A DNA stretch of 64,000 bases. Source: Massilia sp. H6 (GTDB lineage: Bacteria; Pseudomonadota; Gammaproteobacteria; Burkholderiales; Burkholderiaceae_D). Under the pieces are notes generated by a model that saw nothing but the letters and a program-made list of their open reading frames with translations, did not search any database and was not told the origin of the DNA. Positions 34,060 through 42,964 of this stretch are shown here, in pieces; the first letter of the stretch is position 1; each line of letters begins with the position of its first letter. Where the stretch lies: assembly GCF_024802625.1 (NCBI RefSeq), contig NZ_CP103371.1, positions 1,922,001 to 1,986,000 on the forward strand, written 5' to 3'. The position numbers and the translations under genes are program-made.

Positions 34060-35514
34060 TTACCAGCCGATATCCTGCAGCAGCGGCAGGCTCAGGTCGC
34101 GCGGCGGCGTGACTACCTGCTCGAGGTCGGGGTTGATCGACGGCTCCATCAACTGGTTCGGCTTGGCCTCGGTGCTGTAGTGCGACACCGAGGAGCCGGG
34201 CGAATAGATGCTCGGCGAGTACATCAACATGCGACGCTGGACATCGGTGCCGGCCAGCCGCGTGGGGTCAAGCGCGAGCGTGGCGATCACGCCCGACCTG
34301 GTGCGGGAGCGCTGCTGCAGCGCGGCCTTGATCGCCACGCCATCCGACTGGGTGATGCGCACCGCGGGAATCGTGATCGCCGGGTCGTCACCGCTGAGCC
34401 CGGTGACGTCGCCCGGAGCATTGTCCACCACCACCATGGCGATGGCGCCGGCGGCCTGTACATTGCGCGCCTTGGTCACGAAATTGCAGGCGCCACGATC
34501 GACCAGCGCGACATTGTTGCGCACCGCCAGCGCGTTGGCGGGGGTAAGCGGGGTGCAGGCCAGGCCCGTGCCGTTGGCCTGGTCGACGACCGGCATCAGC
34601 TGGCCGCTGACAGGCGTGGTGTCGAGCGGCGCGCCGAACGAGGCGTCGCCAACGTAGTAGTCGCCCCTGGCCGCGCCGGCGTTGGCCCCGCCGATATCCA
34701 GCTTCGAGCGCGGCGCCAGCACCTGGGGGATGGCCGCATTGACGTTGGGGCCGTCCCACGACAGTCCGCGCCACTTGAGCGCCGAAGCCGCGCGCTGGGC
34801 GTCGCTCAGCGCGACCCAGGGCGTATTGGTCCGGTTGTCCACCAGGTGGTAGTCCCAGACCGAGGGTATTCCGAGAAACAGTTCTCCGGTCTCGTCGTCG
34901 GTGATCGACAGGAACCCGAGCCCGTGCGCCATTTCGTGCAGCAGCACCGCGACCAGGTCGATCTGGCCGCCGGCATTGTTGTCCAGCCCAAGATAGAACG
35001 GGGAACCGGGCAGGCAGTCGGGGAACAGGCCGAGCCTTGAATTGAAGCGCGCGATGATGTGCGGGTCGGTTGGCGCGGTCAGGTCTTCGCCGGCCAGCTT
35101 GGCCGCCAGCGCGCCCACATACCAGGTGCCGGCGCGCGGCGCGTTGGGAAAGTCGCTCCAGACTTCGGTCGGCCCGGCCGAGCCGAGCACCGCGCCGCCA
35201 GCGCTGCATGACAGCGCAACAAAAGAGGCGCCGACCCGGATCGTCACGCTGCTGTCAAGCGAAGCGCCCCAGATCCCGGCGGCATGCTGGAATGCGATCA
35301 GGCGCTGTTCGCCCAGGGTAGTGCCGGTATTGCCGCCCACGGGCGCGGCCGGGGTCGGGTCGTTGAAGCCGATGCCCGGCGTGTTCAGGTTGACGATCAC
35401 GATGTTGGCGGCGGCGTGGGCGGCGCCGACGCCGCCAAGCGCCAGCGCCAGCGTCGCGGCCAGGCGCGAGACGATGACGGCGGCCTTGCGGCACACGGAC
35501 TTAACGGTTTTCAT
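34060..35514 (-). CDS. Exported zincin-type metalloprotease with inserted PA domain
   Basis: A 484-residue protein with a signal peptide (about 1-32, ...GVGAAHA). A zincin motif HEMAHGLGF (H193, E194, H197) follows a conserved secretory region (FNSRLGLFPDCLPGSPFYLGLDNNA, split by Cys). A protease-associated (PA) domain lies near 290-415 (VALVDRGACNFVTKARNVQAAGA then PAVRITQSDG). The C-terminus DLSLPLLQDIGW is typical of this PA-domain family. It is probably extracellular. Start ATG 35514 lies 14 bases inside the end of the upstream gene, suggesting coupling. Substrate unknown. Confidence 0.82.
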   Translation of the reverse strand: MKTVKSVCRKAAVIVSRLAATLALALGGVGAAHAAANIVIVNLNTPGIGFNDPTPAAPVGGNTGTTLGEQRLIAFQHAAGIWGASLDSSVTIRVGASFVALSCSAGGAVLGSAGPTEVWSDFPNAPRAGTWYVGALAAKLAGEDLTAPTDPHIIARFNSRLGLFPDCLPGSPFYLGLDNNAGGQIDLVAVLLHEMAHGLGFLSITDDETGELFLGIPSVWDYHLVDNRTNTPWVALSDAQRAASALKWRGLSWDGPNVNAAIPQVLAPRSKLDIGGANAGAARGDYYVGDASFGAPLDTTPVSGQLMPVVDQANGTGLACTPLTPANALAVRNNVALVDRGACNFVTKARNVQAAGAIAMVVVDNAPGDVTGLSGDDPAITIPAVRITQSDGVAIKAALQQRSRTRSGVIATLALDPTRLAGTDVQRRMLMYSPSIYSPGSSVSHYSTEAKPNQLMEPSINPDLEQVVTPPRDLSLPLLQDIGW

Positions 35515-35926
35515 GGCGCGGCTCCTCGGGCGGGGTGGCGGGGGTGGCCGGGGTCGTGAGCGCCTGGCCGGCGGCGTGTTCGCCATGGATGCATCGGTCG
35601 CTGAGCTTGCCGTTGGCGTCGCGGGTCACCACCGAATACACCATGTGGCGCTCGCCGAGACGCACCGAGCGGCGGCCGCCTGGACCGACCACCATCCTGG
35701 GCGGGGCTGCCGCCGCGGCAGCCGCGCTGGTGCGGGGGCGCAGGGCGCGCGCCTCGAGCGGAGTGGGGGCGCGCAACTGGCCGGTCTCGGGGTCGCGCAC
35801 GACGACCATGCCTGGTTCATCAGGGGGCGGCGGGACTTGCAATGGGACTTGCTGCGGAGCGGTGGCCGCCAGCGCAGCCAGCGGCAGCGCCAGGGGAAGG
35901 ACGAGCATCAGCGATAATCTGGACAT
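35501..35926 (-). CDS. Small secreted protein of unknown function
   Basis: A 141-residue protein with a signal peptide (about 1-21, LPLAALA) and a proline-rich mature part (VPLQVPPPPDEPG). The more conserved-looking core is GRRSVRLGERHMVYSVVTRDANGKLSDRCIHG, with one cysteine. Tail rich in Thr/Pro. I do not recognise the family. It lies between a PEP-CTERM protein gene and the metalloprotease gene, overlapping the latter by 14 bases, so it may be a partner or inhibitor of the protease (inference only). Confidence 0.7.
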   Translation of the reverse strand: MSRLSLMLVLPLALPLAALAATAPQQVPLQVPPPPDEPGMVVVRDPETGQLRAPTPLEARALRPRTSAAAAAAAPPRMVVGPGGRRSVRLGERHMVYSVVTRDANGKLSDRCIHGEHAAGQALTTPATPATPPEEPRHENR

Positions 35927-35945
35927 GGCATTCTCCTGAGGGCGG

Positions 35946-36608
35946 TTATTTGCGCAGGCGGCGGGCGGCCGCGCCGACCGCGCCCAGGCCGGCCAGCAGC
36001 ATCAGCCAGGACGACGGTTCCGGCACGGCGGTCACCACCCGCACTGCATCGAGGCCGACGTAGTCGAGCGTGGCGGCGTCGCCAAGGTAGCGGAAAGCGA
36101 AGCGTCCCTGTCCTTGGACATCGAGGTTCGTGCTCCATCGCGTCCAGTCGGAAGGAAAAGCGACGTCGCCGCCGATGGTCAGCAGCAGCGTATCGAAGCC
36201 GTCGGCACTGGTATTGCTGCCCAGGCCAAAGCGCACCTCGAGCTGGTCGAAGAAACCCGGCTCGCCGCTGCGGTTGGTGTAGAACGACAGCGTGCTCAAA
36301 CCATTGAGCATGAGGGTCGGGGTGATCAGCCAGTTGTCGACCACGCCCATGCCGTTCTGGGCGTTGAGGTAGTTGGCGGCGATATAGGCATTGTCCGGCC
36401 CGTTGTAGGCGGTGAATACGTCGGGGTTGCCCTGGAACCAGCCGGTACCGGGCGGCACGCTCCGGTTGATCTGGGCCCAGTCCGACAGCTTCGCCACATT
36501 GCGGAAACCTTCGTTGAGCACGACGATATCGGCCGCATGGCTGGGTAGTGGCACCGCGGCGGCGGCGGCAAGCAGCGCCGCCCCGGACAGTGAGGTGAGT
36601 CGGTTCAT
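35946..36608 (-). CDS. PEP-CTERM sorting-domain protein (choice-of-anchor J-like)
   Basis: A 220-residue exported protein: signal peptide about 1-25 (LPSHA), a beta-sandwich-like middle (VLNEGFRNVAKLSDWAQINRS, WLITPTLMLNGLSTLSFYTN) resembling choice-of-anchor J domains. A classic PEP-CTERM tail closes it: VPEPSSW, hydrophobic segment, then basic ARRLRK. Such tails are processed by exosortase in EPS-producing Gram-negatives; no exosortase is in the window. First gene of a three-gene minus-strand cluster, 19 bases from the small secreted gene. Confidence 0.86.
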   Translation of the reverse strand: MNRLTSLSGAALLAAAAAVPLPSHAADIVVLNEGFRNVAKLSDWAQINRSVPPGTGWFQGNPDVFTAYNGPDNAYIAANYLNAQNGMGVVDNWLITPTLMLNGLSTLSFYTNRSGEPGFFDQLEVRFGLGSNTSADGFDTLLLTIGGDVAFPSDWTRWSTNLDVQGQGRFAFRYLGDAATLDYVGLDAVRVVTAVPEPSSWLMLLAGLGAVGAAARRLRK

Positions 36609-36812
36609 GATTGCCCTTTCTTACGAAGCCAGAAAAATGGCGGTCCGCTCGCGCCTGGCTGACGACGAGGCCATTGTTGTCTTTATCGTAAGATCAAGTT
36701 GGCAAGGAATCTTGATGTATGTTTAACGCTTGAGTACGAGCGCTGAGTCCGGCGCAAGGCTGCTGGGGGTAAAAAATCGTGGGGGAAATAAAAGGCGCTG
36801 TACCCGTTAGCT

Positions 36813-37118
36813 ATGGCCCCGCAAGCGCTCCTGCTCACTGATTCGCACGCCGCCTACCGTGCGTTCGCCCGCCAGCGGGGCATCGCCCACCAGGCAGTCA
36901 ATCTGCGCTCCGGCGAGCGGGTCCGGAGCGCGATCCATGTCCAGAACGTGAACGCCTACCACCGGCGCTTGCGCCAATGGCTGGCGCGGATCCACGGGGT
37001 TGCCTCGCGTTGGCTGCCCAAGTACCTGGGCTGGCATTGGGCACTTGATCGCGGGCGGGTCACTGCCGTCGAGCACTTGCTGCGCATCGCTTGTGGACTC
37101 ATCCATAGCCAACGGTGA
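36813..37118 (+). pseudogene. 3' remnant of an IS1595-family (ISXO2-like) transposase
   Basis: The 101 codons match only the C-terminal part of the ISXO2-like DDE transposase: LLLTDSHAAYRAFARQRGI holds a catalytic Asp region, and HVQNVNAYHRRLRQWLARIHG with WLPKYLGWHWALD is the diagnostic C-terminus. The N-terminal zinc-ribbon and first catalytic Asp are missing, and an in-frame stop lies eight codons upstream. No clear inverted repeats were found. It sits between the PEP-CTERM cluster and the ABC operon terminator. Confidence 0.8.
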
Positions 37119-37125
37119 CAGCGCC

Positions 37126-37156
37126 AAATAAAACGGCCTCCGGGAAGGGAGGCCGT
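37126..37156 (-). terminator. Rho-independent terminator of the ABC transporter operon
   Basis: ACGGCCTCC (37133-37141) pairs with GGAGGCCGT (37148-37156), a perfect 9-bp stem. On the minus strand it is followed by TTTATTT. It is 44 bases past the last permease stop (37201). Confidence 0.85.
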
Positions 37157-37200
37157 GGGTGATGCAAAGGACGATCAAGCTCGGGGAGCGCACCTGGCGG

Positions 37201-38280
37201 CTATTTTCTCCCCGCCAGATACCTTCTTGCGCGCATCTTCCCCACGATCCCAACCGGGAAGAAATAGATCGACAAAATGAACAGCACGCCCAGCCACAGC
37301 ATCCAGCGGTCCGGATGCAAGGCCGCCGCCAGCAACGGCACGCCGTCGAGGGCGGTGGAACCCGCGCCCATCAGCTCTTTCAGGTAATTCTGGGCGATGA
37401 TGAACAGCGCTGCGCCAACAACCGCGCCATACATGGTGCCCATGCCGCCGATGACGACGATCAAGAGGATATCGGTCATGACTTCGAAGCCGAGCGAAGT
37501 CTTGGGACCCACGTAGCGCAGCCACAGCGCCATCAGCGCGCCCGCCAGTGCCGCCACCAGCGCGGCCAGGCAGTTGGCCCAGATGCGGTAGACCAGGGTG
37601 CGGTAGCCGAGCGCTTCGGCGCGGAACTCGTTTTCGCGGATCGCCTGCAACACCCGGCCAAAAGGTGAGTTGACCAGGCGCAGCAGGAACAGGAACAGCA
37701 GCAGGCAACCGAAGAACACCAGGTAATAGCTCAGCAGCTTGCCATCGATCGCGCGTCCGAACACCTCGTTCTCCATGAAGGTGTAACCGGGGGTGAGCAC
37801 TTCGGGCACGCTGAAGGTGACGCCGTCTTCGCCGCCGGTGAAATCGGACAGCTGCGAGGCCAACACGGCAAACGAGGACGCCACCGCCAGCGTGATCATG
37901 GCGTAGAAGATGGCGCGCACGCGCAGTGCGAACAAGCCGACCACCAGTGCCAGTGCCAGCGCCACGACCAGCGCGATGGCCAGGCCGCCGAGCGCCGCGC
38001 CCCAGGTGGCGTCGTCGACCCGTGCCAGCCCCAGGCCGATGCCGTAGGCGCCGATCCCGTAGAACATCGTGTGGGCAAACGAGACGATGCCGGTATAACC
38101 CAGCAACAAGTCATAGGACGCCACCAGCACGATGTAGATGCAGATGGTGGCGGCGGTATTGAGCGGGCGCGCGCCCACGGTCAGGAAGGGCGCGAACGCC
38201 AGTCCCAGCAAGATGATGATGAGTACCGCGCCGAGCAGGCGGCTACGCGGCAGGTCGCCGGAAAGAAGTCGATGCAGCAT
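37201..38280 (-). CDS. Branched-chain amino acid-type ABC transporter permease (LivM-like)
   Basis: A 359-residue inner-membrane permease with about nine to ten spans. Family features: LLGYTGIVSFAHTMFYGIGAYG near the N-terminus and NEFRAEALGYRT, the cytoplasmic EAA-like coupling loop. GGMGTMYGAVVGAALFIIAQ follows in the C-terminal half. It pairs with the LivH-like permease, whose stop is 4 bases upstream. Last gene of the operon. Confidence 0.92.
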   Translation of the reverse strand: MLHRLLSGDLPRSRLLGAVLIIILLGLAFAPFLTVGARPLNTAATICIYIVLVASYDLLLGYTGIVSFAHTMFYGIGAYGIGLGLARVDDATWGAALGGLAIALVVALALALVVGLFALRVRAIFYAMITLAVASSFAVLASQLSDFTGGEDGVTFSVPEVLTPGYTFMENEVFGRAIDGKLLSYYLVFFGCLLLFLFLLRLVNSPFGRVLQAIRENEFRAEALGYRTLVYRIWANCLAALVAALAGALMALWLRYVGPKTSLGFEVMTDILLIVVIGGMGTMYGAVVGAALFIIAQNYLKELMGAGSTALDGVPLLAAALHPDRWMLWLGVLFILSIYFFPVGIVGKMRARRYLAGRK

Positions 38281-38284
38281 GGGG

Positions 38285-39307
38285 TCAGCTCCGCGTTGTC
38301 GAGTAAAGGCCGCTGGGTCGCCACAGCAGGATCGCGATCATCAGGACGATGTTCGACACCAGCGCGACCTTCGGCGCGAGAAAGCCGGCATAGTTGGCCA
38401 CCAGGGCCATGAGCAGGGCGCCAATGAAGCAGCCGCCCACCGATCCAAGCCCGCCGATGATGATGACGATGAAGATCATCACCATGATCTCGCCGCCCAT
38501 CGCCGCGGTCAGGGTTTCCTTGTAGAGGCCCCACAGCACGCCGCCCAGGCCGGCCAGTGCCGAACCTGCCGCGAACACGGCCACGAACAGGCGGCTGATG
38601 CGATAGCCGAGGCTTTCCACCATTTCGCTGTTTTCGACGCCAGCGCGGATCAACAGGCCGATCTTGGTGCGGTTCAGGGTCAGGAACATGCCCACGAAGA
38701 CCACCAGTCCGACCACCACCGCCACCAGGCGATACTTTTCGATGGCGGCGTCGCCCAGGAAGATCGCGCCGCGCAGCGCGGTCGGCAGCGGCAGCGCGAT
38801 GGTCTCGGCGCCCCAGATCACGTGGATCAGCTGTTCGGCCACGATCATGCCGCCCATCGTGATCAGGATCTGCTTGAGGTGCTGGCCGTAGACCGGCTTG
38901 ATGATGATGCGCTCGAAGGCCCAGCCCAGCAGGCCGGTGACCACCATCGCCAGCGTGATGGCCAGCGCCAGCACGCCGAGGTTGATCAGCAGCGAATCCA
39001 TCTCGAGCCAGCCGCGCATCGGAATCAGGACCATGGTCGCGGCAAAGGCACCGACCGACACAAAAGCGCCGTGGCCGAAATTGAGCACGCTCATCAGGCC
39101 AAAGACCAGGGTCAGGCCGCTGGCCATGATGAAGATCATCATGCCCATCGCCAGCCCGGCAACGGTGAGCGTCACCCAGGTGGGGAAACTGCCAACCAAT
39201 GGCAGCATCAGCAGCATCAGGGCGGGAACCAGCAGCAGCGGCGCGAGGTCGCGCGGCGCGCCGGGCAGCGGCGTGTCCGTGGCGGCAAGGGGTAGGGTAG
39301 CGCTCAT
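38285..39307 (-). CDS. Branched-chain amino acid-type ABC transporter permease (LivH-like)
   Basis: A 340-residue inner-membrane permease. LivH features include ASGLTLVFGLMSVLNFGHGAF, NRTKIGLLIRAGVENSEMVESLGY (coupling helix) and GGLGSVGGCFIGALLMALV. About eight or nine membrane spans. Seventeen bases follow the LivF-like gene and four precede LivM. With the two ATPases and the binding protein it completes a HAAT-family importer. Confidence 0.92.
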   Translation of the reverse strand: MSATLPLAATDTPLPGAPRDLAPLLLVPALMLLMLPLVGSFPTWVTLTVAGLAMGMMIFIMASGLTLVFGLMSVLNFGHGAFVSVGAFAATMVLIPMRGWLEMDSLLINLGVLALAITLAMVVTGLLGWAFERIIIKPVYGQHLKQILITMGGMIVAEQLIHVIWGAETIALPLPTALRGAIFLGDAAIEKYRLVAVVVGLVVFVGMFLTLNRTKIGLLIRAGVENSEMVESLGYRISRLFVAVFAAGSALAGLGGVLWGLYKETLTAAMGGEIMVMIFIVIIIGGLGSVGGCFIGALLMALVANYAGFLAPKVALVSNIVLMIAILLWRPSGLYSTTRS

Positions 39308-39324
39308 GATCGTGGTTTCATTCC

Positions 39325-40068
39325 CTATTGGTGTGAATCGAGCGACAGGCCGAGCAGGCGCTGCTGCAGTTCATCGTTGTTGGCCAGTTCATCCATCGAT
39401 CCGGCATGCACCACGCGGCCGTCGTCCATCACGCCAACGGTGTCGCCGAGCGAGCGCACGAAGTTGAAATTCTGTTCGACCAGCAGGATCGTGGTGTCGG
39501 TTTCCTTGAGCTCGCGGAAGGCCGCGATCAGGCTCTGGATGATGCTTGGCGCCAGGCCCTTGGTCGGTTCGTCGACCAGCAGCAGCTGGCGCGGCTCGAC
39601 GATCGCGCGGGCGATCGCCACCATCTGCTTCTGACCACCCGAGAGGTTCCCTGCCGGGTAGTTCCAGAATTTCTTCAGGGCCGGGAAGAAGCTGCAGATC
39701 CAGTCGACCCTGGCCGCGTCGAGCGGCCCGCTGCGCGCGGCCAGGTACAGGTTTTCGCGCACGGTCAGGTCGGAAAATACGGCCATGCTCTCCGGGACAT
39801 AGGCAATTCCCAGGCGGGCGATATCGGGCGTGGCCAGCCTGGTGATGTCGCGGCCGTCGAAGACGATGCTGCCGGCGCTGGCCTTCCACAGGCCCATGAT
39901 GGTGCGCAGGGTCGTGGTCTTGCCGGCGCCGTTGCGGCCGAGCAGCACGGACAAACCGCCGCGCGGCACCACCAGGTCGACGCCCTGCAGGATGTGGTAC
40001 TGGCCGATATGGGTGTGCACGCCCGACATCGTCAGGAGTGCGCTGGCCGGGCGCTGGGGTTCAAGCAT
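39325..40068 (-). CDS. ABC transporter ATPase (LivF-like)
   Basis: A 247-residue ATP-binding subunit. Walker A GRNGAGKTT, Q-loop region YVPESMAVF (Glu-Ser in place of the more usual ERRIF-type sequence), ABC signature LSGGQKQM, Walker B LLLVDEPTKGL and H-loop LLVEQNF. The EQN variant at the H-loop is normal for LivF. ATG 40068 overlaps the LivG-like stop (ATGCTTGA); a longer frame from 40089 is less likely. It energises the importer together with the LivG-like subunit. Confidence 0.92.
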   Translation of the reverse strand: MLEPQRPASALLTMSGVHTHIGQYHILQGVDLVVPRGGLSVLLGRNGAGKTTTLRTIMGLWKASAGSIVFDGRDITRLATPDIARLGIAYVPESMAVFSDLTVRENLYLAARSGPLDAARVDWICSFFPALKKFWNYPAGNLSGGQKQMVAIARAIVEPRQLLLVDEPTKGLAPSIIQSLIAAFRELKETDTTILLVEQNFNFVRSLGDTVGVMDDGRVVHAGSMDELANNDELQQRLLGLSLDSHQ

Positions 40069-40843
40069 GTTCGGTTTCGGGTGTTCCAAGATAGGCTTCC
40101 TGTACGATCTTCGATTGCATGACTTGCGCCGGATTGCCGTCGGCCACCAGTGTGCCGTTGTGCAGCACGATGATGCGGTCGGCCAGCGCCCGTACCACGT
40201 CCATCTTGTGCTCGACCAGCAGCACAGTCTTGTTGCGCTCGGCTTTCACCGACTGGATCAGGTCGAGCACCACCGGCACTTCGTCCACGCTCATGCCGGC
40301 GGTCGGTTCGTCGAACATCATGATGGACGGTTCCAGCGCCAGCAGGATCGCCACTTCGAGCTTGCGCTGGTCGCCGTGCGACAGGGTGCCGACCCAGGCG
40401 TCACGCTTGGCGGACAGGGACACGCGCTCCAGGTAGTGCTCGGCGCGCTCGATCAGGCCCTTGTGGCTGGACCAGATCGAAAAGAAATTCAGGCCCATGC
40501 CGGCGCGGCTTTGCACCGCCAGGCGCACGTTCTCGATGACCGACAGGTTCGGGAACAGGTTGGTGAGCTGGAAGGCGCGACCGATGCCCATGCGCGTGCG
40601 CCTGGCGGCGCCGGCGCGCGTGAGGTCCTGCCCGTTGACAAGGACCTGGCCCGAGCTGGCCGGCAACTGGCCCGACACCAGGTTGAAATAGGTGGTCTTG
40701 CCGGCGCCGTTGGGGCCGACGATGACCGTGAGCGTGCCTGGATAGAAGTCGGCCGTAACCCCGTTCACCGCGACGTGACCGCCGAAGCGGATGGTCAGGT
40801 CGCGGGTGGACAAGGAGGGCGCGTGGGTGCTGTTGCCTTGCAT
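40061..40843 (-). CDS. ABC transporter ATPase (LivG-like)
   Basis: A 260-residue ATP-binding subunit. Walker A GPNGAGKTTYFNLVSG, LivG-specific GIGRAFQLTNLFPNLSVIENV, signature LSHGDQRKLEVAI (SHG in place of SGG, usual in some LivG), Walker B IMMFDEPTAGMS and H-loop LLVEHKMDVV. It begins one base after the binding-protein stop and overlaps the LivF-like start by eight bases, showing tight operon structure. Confidence 0.92.
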   Translation of the reverse strand: MQGNSTHAPSLSTRDLTIRFGGHVAVNGVTADFYPGTLTVIVGPNGAGKTTYFNLVSGQLPASSGQVLVNGQDLTRAGAARRTRMGIGRAFQLTNLFPNLSVIENVRLAVQSRAGMGLNFFSIWSSHKGLIERAEHYLERVSLSAKRDAWVGTLSHGDQRKLEVAILLALEPSIMMFDEPTAGMSVDEVPVVLDLIQSVKAERNKTVLLVEHKMDVVRALADRIIVLHNGTLVADGNPAQVMQSKIVQEAYLGTPETEHA

Positions 40844-40844
40844 G

Positions 40845-42047
40845 TCAGCGCTTGTTACGGATCGGCAGCGGCATCTCGGATGCCGGGATTTCGCGCACCA
40901 GCTCCAGCAGGTCCCATTCGTGTTTCTGGTCCTTCTTGATGCGGAAGTGGTACATCGGCTGGATCGCCTGATGGTCTTCCTTGCGGAAGCTCATCGTGCC
41001 TTTCGGCGTTTCGAAGGCCATGCCTTCCATTGCCGCCACCAGAGCGTCGCCATTTTTTGCGTTCGGCGCCTTCGACAGGGCCGCATGCACTGCACTGGCG
41101 GCGGCCATGCCCCCTGCAGTGAACATATCGGGCGGCATCTTGTAGCGCTTCGTGTGTTCGCGCACCAGCCAGTCGTTCATCGGGTTCTTGGGGAAGCCGT
41201 GGTAATAATAGATCGTGCCTTCGGTGCCGGCGTAGGCCTTCCAGGTCTTCATGACCGGCAGAATGTTCCCGCCCGGGGCCAGCGAAATGCCGAAGCGCTC
41301 CGGTTTCATGTCCGCGATCTTGTTCATGGGGTTGGGGCCGGCCCAGACGATGGCCAGTACGCGCGGCTGCGGCTTGTTCTTGAGCGCGTCGAACAGGCGC
41401 TGCGTCGAGGCGGTGAAATCGGTGGTGGTGGCGGGCGCGTATTCTTCGTGGATCACGTTGGCCTTGCTGCCGGTAGTAGCCAGCGCCTGCTTGCCGGCCT
41501 TGACGGCGTCGCGTCCGAACGCATAATCCTGCGCCAGGAAACCGACGCTGCCGCCCTTGAGGGTGGTGGCGGCGGCCAGCGCATCCTGCATCGAGCTGCG
41601 CGCGGTGCGGAAGATGTACTTGTTCCACTTCTCGCCGGTGATCGCATCGGCCACCGCCGGCTCCACGATCAACACCTTCTTGTATTCTTTCGCCACCGGC
41701 AGCATGGCGATCGCCGAACCCGACGAAGTAGTGCCGACCGCGATGTCGACCTTGTCGTCGCCATAGGCTTCGGCCAGCAGGGTGCGGCCCAGGTCGGGCT
41801 TGGACTGGTCGTCCTTGACGATGACCTTGATTTTGCGGCCGTTGATGGCCATCGTGCCCTTGGTGAGGTATTCCAGGCCCATCATGAAGCCGGTCTCGGT
41901 TTCCTTGGCGTAGGCTTCGAGCGGGCCGGTCTTGCCGGCGATTAGGGCGATCTTCAGGTCCTTGCCCTGGGCCAGGGCGCCAGGTGCGGCGCCGGCCGCG
42001 AAAGCGGCAATCAGGGCGCCGCAGAGGGGTTTGATCAAGTGTTTCAT
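40845..42047 (-). CDS. ABC transporter periplasmic substrate-binding protein (LivK/type 1 fold)
   Basis: A 400-residue exported protein: signal peptide about 1-26 (APGALAQ), then a type 1 periplasmic binding fold (IALIAGKTGPLEAYAKETETG; DDQSKPDLGRTLLAEAYGDD; VGFLAQDYAFGRDAV). The family binds branched-chain or other amino acids, amides or aromatic acids; the substrate here is not readable from sequence. Strong AGGAGAC ribosome binding site before ATG 42047. Preceded by an alpha/beta hydrolase gene with a 20-base gap. Confidence 0.9.
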   Translation of the reverse strand: MKHLIKPLCGALIAAFAAGAAPGALAQGKDLKIALIAGKTGPLEAYAKETETGFMMGLEYLTKGTMAINGRKIKVIVKDDQSKPDLGRTLLAEAYGDDKVDIAVGTTSSGSAIAMLPVAKEYKKVLIVEPAVADAITGEKWNKYIFRTARSSMQDALAAATTLKGGSVGFLAQDYAFGRDAVKAGKQALATTGSKANVIHEEYAPATTTDFTASTQRLFDALKNKPQPRVLAIVWAGPNPMNKIADMKPERFGISLAPGGNILPVMKTWKAYAGTEGTIYYYHGFPKNPMNDWLVREHTKRYKMPPDMFTAGGMAAASAVHAALSKAPNAKNGDALVAAMEGMAFETPKGTMSFRKEDHQAIQPMYHFRIKKDQKHEWDLLELVREIPASEMPLPIRNKR

Positions 42048-42067
42048 GGAGTCTCCTTCTATGTTCC

Positions 42068-42964
42068 TCAGGGTACCCTGGCCAGAAACTGGCGGATCGC
42101 GTCCAGCGCTTCAGGCTCGGTGAGCATGGGCGCGTGGCCGACATCGGGTACTTCGGCGTACTGCAGTTCTGGGGCTGCCTTGCGCATCCAGCTGGCCTGT
42201 TCGGGTTCGACCAGGTCGGATAGCGCGCCGCGCACCAGCAGGGTAGGGCGGCGCCGTGCCAGGCGGCGAAACGCCATGCGCGCTGCCAGCGAGGTCGGGC
42301 GCAGCTTGCCCGTCTGGATCGCCGTGGCGATATTCGGATCGTAACGCAGGGCCAGCTGTCCGTCATCCTTCTCTTCAAATGCGCGGCGCGCCCATTTGGC
42401 CCATTCGGCGTCGCTGTTGGCAGGGAAGGCGCAGGCATTGATGTCGCGCAGGTAGCCGGCCGCCTCGTCCCAGCTGGCGAGCGTGCCGCAGCGGCCCGCG
42501 TAGCCGGCGATGCGCTCGAGCCCGCGCCGCGACATGACTGGCCCGATATCGTTGATGATGGCGGCGGCAATCAGGTCGAGGTGGCGCGCCGCCAGGGTCA
42601 TGGTGATCAGGCCGCCCATCGAGGTACCCACGAAGACGGCGCGGGCGATCCCGAGGTCGTGCATCAGCTTGACGATGTCGCCGGCATAGACCACCGGGTT
42701 GTAGTTTTCCGGATTCGGGTCGCGCGCCGAATTGCCGCGCCCGCGCACGTCCACCGCGATCACGCGCCGGCCCATGTCCGCCAGCAGCGGCGCCAGCTCG
42801 TCGAAATCGCTCGAGTTGCGGGTCAGGCCGTGGATGCAGATCACGGGACATTTTGCCGGCAACCCGGTAGGCGCGGCACCTGCCGCGCAGGTTGCAGCAT
42901 AGTCGCGTGCGTACAGCGCCAGCCCGTCGCTGCTGAGATAGCTCATTGGAGTGAATGTGGACAC
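42068..42964 (-). CDS. Cytosolic alpha/beta hydrolase heading the ABC operon
   Basis: A 298-residue hydrolase without signal peptide. ICIHGLTRNSSDF provides the oxyanion region, DVRGRGNSARDP the conserved strand after it, GTSMGG the Ser nucleophile (about Ser115), and GHAPMLTEPEAL the catalytic His. It resembles enol-lactone, carboxylesterase or C-C bond hydrolases. The start may be GTG 42964 (AGGA upstream) or ATG 42946. Cotranscription with an importer suggests it acts on the imported compound (inference). Confidence 0.82.
   Translation of the reverse strand: MSTFTPMSYLSSDGLALYARDYAATCAAGAAPTGLPAKCPVICIHGLTRNSSDFDELAPLLADMGRRVIAVDVRGRGNSARDPNPENYNPVVYAGDIVKLMHDLGIARAVFVGTSMGGLITMTLAARHLDLIAAAIINDIGPVMSRRGLERIAGYAGRCGTLASWDEAAGYLRDINACAFPANSDAEWAKWARRAFEEKDDGQLALRYDPNIATAIQTGKLRPTSLAARMAFRRLARRRPTLLVRGALSDLVEPEQASWMRKAAPELQYAEVPDVGHAPMLTEPEALDAIRQFLARVP

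Noticed and set aside
36813..37118. Active insertion sequence
   Set aside because: The transposase N-terminus is missing, an in-frame stop lies upstream and no terminal inverted repeats were found.
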